Below are positions 40,191 through 64,000 of a stretch of 64,000 nucleotides of DNA, in pieces. Both the position numbers and the translations under genes were made by a program. The stretch covers positions 357,775 to 421,774 of the forward strand of contig BAAHQB010000168.1 of the NCBI GenBank assembly GCA_054601695.1, written 5' to 3'. Below the pieces are notes generated by a model. It was not told the DNA's origin. It made no database searches and saw only the letters and a program-made list of their open reading frames with translations. Source of the stretch: Amorphochlora amoebiformis. Taxonomy: Eukaryota; Cercozoa; Chlorarachniophyceae. The stretch's first letter is position 1; each line of letters starts with the position of its first letter.

Positions 40191-40964
<774 letters not shown>

Positions 40965-40968
<4 letters not shown>

Positions 40969-41021
40969 AATTTGTTATCTGTGAAGACATAATGTATTAT
41001 GTCTAATATATAGCAATAGGC

Positions 41022-41099
<78 letters not shown>

Positions 41100-41182
41100 T
41101 AATATGTAAATTTGTTATCTGTGAAGACATAATGTATTATGTCTAATATATAGTATATACTACAATAGGCATATATATATGT

Positions 41183-41249
<67 letters not shown>

Positions 41250-41326
41250 GTAAATTTGTTATCTGTGAAGACATAATGTATTATGTCTAATATATAGTAT
41301 ATACTACAATAGGCATATATATATGT

Positions 41327-41405
<79 letters not shown>

Positions 41406-41470
41406 GTAAATTTGTTATCTGTGAAGACATAATGTATTATGTCTAATATATAGTATATACTACAATAGAC

Positions 41471-41509
<39 letters not shown>

Positions 41510-41654
41510 ATTTGTTATCTGTGAAGATATAATGTATTATGTCTAATATATAGCATATACTACAATAGGCATATATATATATATATATATATGTAAATTT
41601 GTTATCTGTGAAGATATAATGTATTATGTCTAATATATAGCATATACTACAATA

Positions 41655-41692
<38 letters not shown>

Positions 41693-41780
41693 TATGTATA
41701 TATATATATATATAATATGTAAATTTGTTATCTGTGAAGACATAATGTATTATGTCTAATATATAGTATATACTACAATA

Positions 41781-41816
<36 letters not shown>

Positions 41817-41896
41817 AATTTGTTTTCTGTGAAGACATAATATATTATCTTTAACATATAGTATATATTACAATAAGCATATACATATATATACAT

Positions 41897-41967
<71 letters not shown>

Positions 41968-42029
41968 AATTTGTTATCTGTGAAGACATAATGTATTATG
42001 TCTAATATATAGTATATACTACAATAGGC

Positions 42030-42072
<43 letters not shown>

Positions 42073-42131
42073 AATTTGTTATCTGTGAAGATATAATGTA
42101 TTATGTCTAATATATATTATATACTACAATA

Positions 42132-42167
<36 letters not shown>

Positions 42168-42232
42168 AATTTGTTATCTGTGAAGATATAATGTATTATG
42201 TCTAATATATATTATATAATACAATAGGCATT
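40965..42232. repeat. Minisatellite, 11 copies of a hairpin-bearing unit
   Basis: The unit is about 70-75 bp of unique sequence (TAAATTTGTTATCTGTGAAG, then the hairpin, then CTACAATAGGCA). Variable (TA)n separates the units. The core GACATAATGTATTATGTC has perfect 8-base arms around GT. Copies start near 40970, 41106, 41250, 41406, 41507, 41593, 41719, 41815, 41965, 42071 and 42165. Confidence 0.95.
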
Positions 42233-43310
<1,078 letters not shown>

Positions 43311-43344
43311 ACATGCACTTACATATCTTCCAATTACCTTCCAG

Positions 43345-53293
<9,949 letters not shown>

Positions 53294-53517
53294 GTAAATA
53301 AGTACGTATATATATACTATATATATAGTATTTATATTTATGTGCACATATATATATATATATATATATATTGTATATTTTGTCCATAGATTTATAAAAA
53401 AAAAAAAAAAAAAAAAAAACCATTATAAATATATATATATATATATAGATGTATATGTATATATGTATATATACATTTATAATGTTTGTGTATTTACATA
53501 CATACAAATAGTTATAA

Positions 53518-53557
<40 letters not shown>

Positions 53558-53570
53558 AGTTACATGTGAG

Positions 53571-53955
53571 GGTTACGGTGAGGTTAGGGTTAGGGTTGGG
53601 GCTAGCGTGTGTTACGGTTAGGGTTAGGGTTGGCGTTAGGGTTGGCGTTAGGGTTGTGTTTAGATTGGGACCCCTTCATCTCTTTCATCTCACTCTTGTA
53701 GGCTTCCGTTGGCTTTTTGCATAAGTATTTATGAATATTTACTAATTATGCATGATATGTTAGAAGCACATATGCATATGCAGATATGCTTCCGTATGTT
53801 TCAAATGTTCATATGTATACATATGTATATATGTATGCATATATGCATGTATGTAATCATAATAATATTTACTTATATGTATATTTAGATACATGTGTAT
53901 TGCTCATCTCTTCATATACCTATGAACCATTATGTACACAAATACCAATGTAAAT
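53571..53955. other. Short TTAGGG array and unique sequence
   Basis: TTAGGG and GTTGGCGTTAGG words to 53655. Then a minus-strand island at 53660-53715 reading KKPTEAYKSEMKEMKGSQS, without clear splice borders. Then AT-rich sequence. Confidence 0.5.
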
Positions 53956-54486
<531 letters not shown>

Positions 54487-54724
54487 TGTTAACGTATACC
54501 GGACCTACAAGCTTAACTAGACGTCAGATCGCTAGACTACCGTCATATTCGTAATCTACGCATGCGAATTAGCAATAGTCATCCGAGGGGAAGATCTTCC
54601 AAGGGAAGACCTTAGGTAGGGAAGGCCTTCTACGCGAGAATTTTCTTGTGAATTTAGTCATTATCATTTGCCATAATCCAAACGGACAACAGTCAATCGG
54701 ACAACTACCACTGCTACGCTGACA
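54487..54724 (+). repeat. 5' LTR
   Basis: Direct repeat of 57905-58142, with TG..CA ends. It should contain the promoter and polyadenylation signals of the element. No TATA box can be assigned with confidence. Confidence 0.95.
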
Positions 54725-54733
54725 GGTTATGAG
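54725..54733 (+). other. Putative primer-binding site
   Basis: GGTTATGAG begins right after the LTR and is complementary to CTCATAACC, which contains the CAT anticodon of a methionine tRNA. Drosophila copia primes from an internal fragment of initiator Met tRNA, so the same mode is plausible. The match is short. It overlaps the first gag codons. Confidence 0.45.
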
Positions 54734-57700
54734 TTTCGAAGCGACATGTACTGCCCTACTCAAGTGGACTGCCAAGCTGAAGCTTACCAAGGAGGACGAC
54801 TGGACCAAGTATGCCAAGAGCGTCTCTATGATGGTGAAGGCACTTCAGCTCGAGGACTGCATGAAGCTTGGGGCACGATCCATCATGGATTGGAAGAATC
54901 CTGACGCTCTACGTCCACAGCATGTGGTTGAGATGAAGGAGGGGAAATGGGCAACGAATCTCGATGGGAAAGAGGACGCGCATATAAAGTTGAGGATGCT
55001 ACTGCATGCTACATTGGTGCTCACGGTGGGACGTAAGTATGAACATCTTACAACCGGGAGGGAGGATCCAGTGTACCTCTGGGCTCGTCTGCGCGCTGGC
55101 ATCGAGGGTCCACGACTGTTTAGGAGGATGAAGCTACAGAAGAAGTTGAATCGTCAGACGCTTGACGATTACAGCGGCGATTTCGGGAAGCTGGCTTCGG
55201 AGATCGAGGAGACGGCGGATGCACTCACCGGGCTGGGCAAGACCATGGACGACGAGGACAGGATCGTGGCGCTCATGATGGCTCTCCCGGAGGACGAGTA
55301 CGGCTCTACACTCGAGAATATTGCACTGCACCCTACTACCTACCAAGCGGCGGTAACGGCGATCACTAGTGTTGCGGCAAGGAAGGCGGCTAACAACTAT
55401 GAGACCAAGGTAAAGGATATCGTGGCGGCCGGCCATGAGCATCAAGGGACCAAGAATCTCAAGGACATGTCTGCGAAGGATCTTGCGAAGATGATGATTA
55501 GGATCGACAAGTTGATGACCGCGAAGTCTGGGAGGCCGAAGGGAGCATCGAGGAAGTTCAGGGGCAAATGTTTCAAGTGCAAAAAGAAGGGGCACATGAA
55601 GAAGGATTGTCCATTGCTCAACAAACAAGATGATGATGCGGCGATACTTGAGGATGGCAGCGAATCGGATTACAACTGGAGCACGGTGGCAGGCAACTGG
55701 GGCGACGGCTCGACTGCTGGATATCTGGTGCTCGACAGTGGATGCACGAGGAGCTGCTTCAAGGACAAGCGGTACTTCAAGACCTTCAGGGTGGTGAAGA
55801 ATCATGCTTTCAAGCTAGGCAACGGCGAGACCCGAATGGAATCCAAGGGCTTTGGGGACGTTGAAGTGCCACTAAGGAATGGGAAAGTACTCAAGATGAC
55901 CAATGTGGCATATTGCCCCGGAGCTGCGGCGAACTACGTGGCTCAACGGCGGCTACGTGAAGATGGATATCGACTCAGGTTCGTGGGGGAGCAGGACGAC
56001 GTCTCGATTATGAAGGATGGAGATGAGATCTGCAGGACTTCTGGGACCAAGAAGAAGCTCTTCCTCATCCCTGTGGCGAACGATGATAACCTTGGCGCAT
56101 GGTTTGACGACAAGGCGAGGTCGAGGTCCTTATGGAAATGGCACCTGGCACTAGGACATACGCCAAGTAGGGTCATCAAGAAGATGAAGAAGTCGGGAGT
56201 CGTGGCTGGATTGTCAATTTCGGATGTCAAGGAGCATCCAAGAGGTATGCGAATGCTGCCAAGTCACGAAGATGAAGAAGCAACCAATGAGCTCCAAGAA
56301 ACCGAAGGAGCACAAGGTGAAGACGGTGATGGATACATGGCATGGAGACGTTATTGGAAAGTACGTCGGGTCACCAGAGGGCAGCTATGCTATCGTTTTG
56401 GCCGACGAAGGATCTGGATACCTGATGGGAACATCGTTAGGAGGCAAGAAGTTTTTCAAGGAGTTCAAGGCTTACCTGGAGATGTTGGAGAACAAAACTG
56501 GCAAAAGATTGAAGAGGTTCGTGTACGACGACGGCAAGGAGGTGCTAGATAAGCAGCTGGTGGACTACTGCCGTGGAAAGGGCATTGAAATCGTTCAGGC
56601 AGCACCAAGAACACCACAGCAGAATGGGTTCATCGAGAGGCGAATCCAGACGGTCAAGAGAATGACTCGGGCAGCGCTGAAGCAAAGCGGCTTGGGATTG
56701 AAGTATTGGCCAGCAGCACTCCGATATGCGATATATACACTTAATCGCATACCACCATCACGAGGGAAGAGGACCGCGTACGAGAAAATCTTCAAGAAGA
56801 AGCCATCGGTGGCACATCTACATGCCTTTGGATGTGTCGGATATCGTGTTAAAGACCCAAAACTGATGGATCAAGGCGGATTCGGCGACAAGGCTGAACG
56901 ATGCAGGTTCCTAGGATACACAGGGGATCAGACTAAAACGTTCAAAGTGCTTAAGGAAAACGGTAAAGTGGTGAAAGAGGCGCATGTTAGGTTCTACGAT
57001 ACCATATTCAACTTCAAGGCTCGACGAGAAGATATATATATCTCCTGAGAAGCAGAATGATATATATATATATCCTGAAACGACGTTCTCCGACGACAAG
57101 GCTGCCGACGGAGAGGGGGAGAAGAACAATGCACCGGATATGGGGGAGTCTGACGACGACGACGACAACGACGACGAAGAAGAAACGGCACCTAGGCGTT
57201 CAACACGCACTCGGACGCAACGCACAGTATACGACGGACAAGGAGGCAGCGAGATCCCAAGCGCTAAGGGCAACGTTGAAGTGGCTGCGGCGATGGAGGA
57301 CTGCATGTTCGGTATAAGCGACGGCACCGAACCCAAGAACTGGGAGGAGGCGAGGCATCATCCTGCATGGGTGAAGGCAACCGATGAAGAGATAGAGGCA
57401 CTGGAGAAGAACGGCACCTGGAAGATCATCGCACGACGACCTGAGATGAAGGTTGTTGGTGTTAGGACTCTCTACAAGCAGAAACTGAACGAGGATGGTG
57501 AACCTGGGCGCAAGAAGGCACACGTGGTGGCGAAGGGATATACACAGTATGGGGTGAGCTTTAATGATCGATACGCCCCGACGCTGAGGATCGCCAGCTT
57601 AAGGGCCATTCTGGCACTTGCACAGGTGAAGGGACGGAAGATATTGAGCGCGGACATCAACAACGCGTACCTACATGGACCAGAGGACGACGAAGTCTAT

Positions 57701-57910
57701 ATGGAGATACCAGGGAGATTGTGGGATATATATGTTGGAATACATACCAACAGATCAACAGTTAGCGGATGGGCTTACCAAGGCTGTGAGCGGGGCTACA
57801 CTCTTCAAGCTGGCGGAAGCATATCTGGACACGGAAGCGCATGTGGCTCCAACCAAGAGCGCAGCAGAGGTCGACGCTGGCAGGAGCGGCGCGTCGAGGG
57901 GGAGTGTTAA
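54729..57910 (+). pseudogene. gag-pol of the copia element, frameshifted and deleted
   Basis: The first frame (54729 to about 56235) holds gag, then a zinc knuckle CFKCKKKGHMKKDC (about residue 281), then protease with LVLDSGCTRS (Asp about 336), then the pre-integrase HLALGH. Near 56225-56245 the frame shifts by one. Integrase follows, with CECC completing the HHCC finger, then DTWHGD, YDDGKE and NGFIERR as the D,D,E residues. A second one-base shift lies near 57040, in an AT-rich stretch. RT then runs from NWEEARHHPAWVKATDEE through KILSADINNAYLHG to VYMEIPG. At about 57712 it jumps to the RNase H end (EYIPTDQQLADGLTKAV), so the YVDD box and the RNase H core are absent. It cannot be autonomous. 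Confidence 0.9.
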
Positions 57911-58142
57911 CGTATACCGGACCTACAAGCTTAACTAGACGTCAGATCGCTAGACTACCGTCATATTCGTAATCTACGCATGCGAATTAGCAATAGTCAT
58001 CCGAGGGGAAGATCTTCCAAGGGAAGACCTTAGGTAGGGAAGGCCTTCTACGCGAGAATTTTCTTGTGAATTTAGTCATTATCATTTGCCATAATCCAAA
58101 CGGACAACAGTCAATCGGACAACTACCACTGCTACGCTGACA
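57905..58142 (+). repeat. 3' LTR
   Basis: Same length and, by eye, the same sequence as the 5' LTR, which implies recent insertion or conversion. Confidence 0.95.
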
Positions 58143-58170
58143 ATATATATATATATTATATATATACATG

Positions 58171-58225
<55 letters not shown>

Positions 58226-58321
58226 GTGGATATAATGAATATGTATACATCATGAGGTTGAAATCTCAAAACAAAACCAAGAAGAGATATGAAATATATA
58301 GTGTATATATATATACACATA

Positions 58322-58367
<46 letters not shown>

Positions 58368-58422
58368 TATACACATATATATACACATATATATATATAT
58401 ATACATATATACGTTTAAACAC

Positions 58423-58495
<73 letters not shown>

Positions 58496-58496
58496 G

Positions 58497-58548
58497 TGAA
58501 TCCTCTTGCGATAGGCTTAGGAGAAGACTGGATGGATAAGGCAGGTGT

Positions 58549-58580
<32 letters not shown>

Positions 58581-58591
58581 TACATATATAC

Positions 58592-58640
<49 letters not shown>

Positions 58641-58767
58641 ATATATATATATGTATATAAGTATAATATAATGTGTATGTAAGATAATATATATATATAT
58701 ATATTAGACATCTATATATATTATACATTTACATATTTATGCATAGGCAAGTACTATATATTTATAT

Positions 58768-58811
<44 letters not shown>

Positions 58812-58869
58812 CATGTTTATATATTTATACACAATACATACATGTTTGACAAGTGATGTACATAAGCAT

Positions 58870-58933
<64 letters not shown>

Positions 58934-59238
58934 TCAAATACATCCATATCCTTAAAATATTCCCTTTCCTCCCCTTACTTAGGATTAAGGTTAGGATTAA
59001 GCTTCTTAGAGTTAGGGTTAGGAGGTTAGGGTTAGGAGGTTAGGGTTAGGACAAGAGTTACGTTTAGATCTAGGGTAAGCTAATTATCCCTTACTTACGG
59101 TATATCTTCCTCTCTTCTCTCTTCGCTTCTCTTATCTTTGTTTTTTTTTTTGGTTTTGGAACTCTTAACAAAGGCCATTTTTGTAAATAGGGAGAAAGGG
59201 GCACCCGCCGATAATAGGGGAGTCAACAAATTCACATG
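58497..59238 (+). CDS. Unknown gene, exon islands inside the palindrome arm
   Basis: 58497-58544, after ATATGCAG and before GTGTTA, reads [15 protein letters not shown]. 59174-59238, after AACAAAG and before GTTTGT, reads [20 protein letters not shown] then TW. Both stay open in the inverted copy (about 62688-62641 and 62026-61962), with one Ala-to-Thr change in the second. They may continue the acidic gene upstream, which would place the retrotransposon in one of its introns. The family is unknown. Confidence 0.4.
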
Positions 59239-59402
59239 GTTTGTCGCAGTATGTATGTATGTGTGTAAGAATGTGTATGTATGCCTACCTTTTAACCGTA
59301 GCGCTAAGCCACATGCTAAACGTAGCGCTAAGCCTTATGCTAACCGTAGCGCTAATGTTAGCCGTATGTTAATAGTCGTAGATGTAATATTGATGTTAAT
59401 GT

Positions 59403-60982
<1,580 letters not shown>

Positions 60983-60984
<2 letters not shown>

Positions 60985-61046
60985 TGAGGCATAGGTATCC
61001 TTGGGCACTCAAAGAAATCCTCAGAGTTGGGTGTAGATTCCGTCAC
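60983..61046 (-). CDS. Exon-like island in the palindrome spacer
   Basis: The minus strand reads [20 protein letters not shown] then QK. Degraded copies of its start (GAATCTACACCCAAAT) lie upstream on the same strand at 61183-61206, with fragments near 61122 and 61288, and one inverted at 59944. Borders are blurred by (TA)n. The gene is unknown. Confidence 0.35.
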
Positions 61047-61797
<751 letters not shown>

Positions 61798-62259
61798 AAA
61801 CATTAACATTAATCTACGACTATTAACATACGGCTAACATTAGCGCTACGGTTAGCATAAGGCTTAGCGCTACGTTTAATGTGGCTTAGCGCTACGGTTA
61901 AAAGGTAGGCATACATACACATTCTTACACACATACATACATACTGCGACAAACCATGTGAATTTGTTGACTCCCCTATTATCGGCGGGTGTCCCTTTCT
62001 CCCTATTTACAAAAATGGCCTTTGTTAAGAGTTCCAAAACCAAAAAAAAAACAAAGATAAGAGAAGCAAAGAAAAGAAAGAAGATATACCGTAAGTAAGG
62101 GATAATTAGCTTACCCTAGATCTAAACGTAACTCTTGTCCTAACCCTAACCTCCTAACCCTAACCTCCTAACCCTAACTAAGGCTTAATCCTAACCTTAA
62201 TCCTAAGTAAGGGGAGGAAAGGGAATATTTTAAGGATATGGATGTATTTGATTATATGC

Positions 62260-62321
<62 letters not shown>

Positions 62322-62377
62322 ATGCTTATGTACATCACTTGTCAAACATGTATATATTGTGTATAAATATATAAACA

Positions 62378-62420
<43 letters not shown>

Positions 62421-62528
62421 ATATAAATATATAGTACTTGCCTATGCATAAATATGTAAATGTATAATATATATAGATGTCTAATATATATATATATATA
62501 TTATCTTACATACACATTATATTATACT

Positions 62529-62592
<64 letters not shown>

Positions 62593-62603
62593 GTATATAT
62601 GTA

Positions 62604-62635
<32 letters not shown>

Positions 62636-62688
62636 ACACCTGCCTTATCCATCCAGTCTTCTCCTAAGCCTATCGCAAGAGGATTCAC

Positions 62689-62747
<59 letters not shown>

Positions 62748-62748
62748 A

Positions 62749-62845
<97 letters not shown>

Positions 62846-62941
62846 TATGTGTATATATATATACACTATATATTTCATATCTCTTCTTGGTTTTGTTTTG
62901 AGATTTCAACCTCATGATGTATACATATTCATTATATCCAC

Positions 62942-63026
<85 letters not shown>

Positions 63027-64000
63027 ATTTGTCATGCAGCAGTGGTAGTTGTCCGATTGACTGTTGTCCGTTTGGATTATGGCAAATGATAATGACTAAA
63101 TTCACAAGAAAATTTCGCAGAAGGCCTTCCCTACCCAAGGTCTTCCCTTGGAAGATCTTCCTCCTGACGATTATTGCTAATTCGCATGCGTAGATTACGA
63201 ATATGACGGTAGTCTAGCGATTCGACGTCTAGTTAAGCTTGTAGGTCCGGTATACGTTAACACTCCCCTCGACGCGCCGCTCCTGCCAGCGTCGACCTCT
63301 GCTGCGCTCTTGGCTGGTTTTCACATGCGCCTGTGTCCAGACAGCCTTCGCCAGCTTGAAGAGTGTAGCCCCGCTCACAGCCTTTGGTAAGCCCATCCGC
63401 CAACTGTTGATCTGCTGGTATGTATTCCAACATATATATCCCACAATCTCCCTGGTATCTCCATATAGACTTCGTCGTCCTCTGGTCCATGTAGGTACGC
63501 GCTGTTGATGTCCGCGCTCAATATCTTCCGTCCCTTCACCTGTGCAAGTGCCAGAATGGCCCTTAAGCTGGCGATCCTCAGCGTCGGGGCGTATCGATCA
63601 TTAAAGCTCACCCCATACTGTGTATATCCCTCGCCACCACGTGTGCCTTCTTGCGCCCAGGTTCACCATCCTCGTTCAGTTTCTGCTTGTAGAGAGTCCT
63701 AACACCAACAACCTTCATCTCAGGTCGTCGTGCGATGATCTTCCAGGTGCCGTTCTTCTCCAGTGCCTCATCTCTTCATCGGTTGCCTTCACCCATGCAG
63801 GATGATGCCTCGCCTCCTCCCAGTTCTTGGGTTCGGTGCCGTCGCTTATACCGAACATGCAGTCCTCCATCGCCGCAGCCACTTCAACGTTGCCCTTAGC
63901 GCTTGGGATCTCGCTGCCTCCTTGTCCGTCGTATACTGTGCGTTGCGTCCGAGTGCGTGTTGAACGCCTAGGTGCCGTTTCTTCTTCGTCGTCGTTGTCG
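61798..64000 (-). repeat. Right arm of the large palindrome
   Basis: Reverse complement of 57164-59402 with scattered substitutions, single-base deletions and microsatellite length changes. It continues past the window end. Confidence 0.95.
63030..64000 (-). mobile_element. Second copia copy, 3' part, cut by window end
   Basis: The 3' LTR is 63030-63262 (233 bp, with several substitutions and small indels against the first element). Next on the minus strand come the purine tract, the RNase H end (EYIPADQQLADGLTK) and the RT part (KILSADINSAYLHG, VYMEIPG), joined by the same deletion junction as in the first element. Extra single-base losses (for example near 63630 and 63770) break the frames further. 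The gag end lies outside the window. Confidence 0.9.

Larger units (their letters stand above)
54487..58142 (+). mobile_element. Ty1/copia LTR retrotransposon, internally deleted
   Basis: Two 238-bp LTRs (54487-54724 and 57905-58142) start TGTTAACG and end CTGACA, and look identical by eye. The internal part has gag, protease, integrase and part of RT in Ty1/copia order (IN before RT). A purine tract (57896-57904) precedes the 3' LTR. GGTTATGAG directly after the 5' LTR may be the primer-binding site. It inserted in (TA)n. The element is 3.66 kb, short for the family, because the end of RT and most of RNase H are missing. Confidence 0.95.
57164..59402 (+). repeat. Left arm of a large palindrome
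   Basis: This segment (end of the copia element, its 3' LTR and 1.26 kb of flank) recurs in reverse complement at 61798-64000. Shared landmarks are the [14 protein letters not shown] island (58253), the exon at 58497, the TTAGGG-like patch (58980-59060) and the island at 59174. A 22-bp minisatellite (CCGTAGCGCTAAGCC) near 59295-59360 is also shared. The arm probably extends further left, since the right arm is cut by the window end. Confidence 0.95.

Noticed and set aside
40970-42232. CRISPR array
   Set aside because: Repeats with variable spacers were considered, but the spacers are only (TA)n of varying length and the host is a eukaryote.
55134-55805. 223-codon minus-strand frame
   Set aside because: Shadow of the copia gag-protease frame on the other strand.

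Overview
This window is nuclear DNA of a eukaryote, probably an alga with a complex plastid of red-algal origin. Small spliceosomal introns split nearly every gene, TTAGGG/CCCTAA-type arrays are interspersed, and there is a Ty1/copia retrotransposon. A FLU-like plastid protein starts with an ER signal peptide ending in a GSAFAS motif (the 'ASAFAP' type, Phe at +1), followed by a transit-peptide-like stretch. The species cannot be named from this sequence. Much of the window is (TA)n and related microsatellite, so most long open frames (runs of YI, RA, PN, SL, HT, P or G) are repeat translations, not genes.

Firmly recognised genes: MAK16 (minus, 404-3582, six exons), a FLU-like tetrapyrrole regulator (minus, 7434-13002, ten exons seen and one short exon missing), ribosomal protein uS9/RPS16 (minus, 29664-30445, four exons), and complex I NDUFB3-like (plus, 30585-30785), divergent from RPS16. 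Less certain: the 5' part of a glutamate-decarboxylase-like gene divergent from MAK16 (3846-4453), an RRM protein end (14989-15761), and an FLZ-like zinc-finger protein (33307-33827). A long acidic protein of unknown function (43345-53293, eight exons) has matching splice phases at all seven junctions. Several further coding islands (16.5-17.9, 18.8-20.6, 21.6-22.3, 26.5, 28.3, 36.7-38.4, 58.5-59.2 and 61.0 kb) look like real exons of genes I cannot name.

The right end holds a Ty1/copia element with two apparently identical 238-bp LTRs (54487-58142). It lacks the middle of RT and RNase H and carries frameshifts. Its 3' part and 1.26 kb of flank occur again inverted at 61798-64000, so the last 7 kb is a large palindrome with a spacer of about 2.4 kb.

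The most unusual feature recurs across the window. Introns filled with (TA)n or CCCTAA repeats also contain degenerate copies of the edges of the neighbouring exon. Copies of an exon's 5' edge lie upstream of it and copies of its 3' edge lie downstream. I call these 'exon-edge echoes'. They occur at about ten loci and are clearest around 44615-45637 and 16168-17205. Other oddities are a C-only tract of about 327 bp inside a 1.45-kb GC/C/CA/GA block, a (CG)n run of about 350 bp, an 11-copy hairpin minisatellite, and a 45-bp element shared by distant telomere-like arrays.
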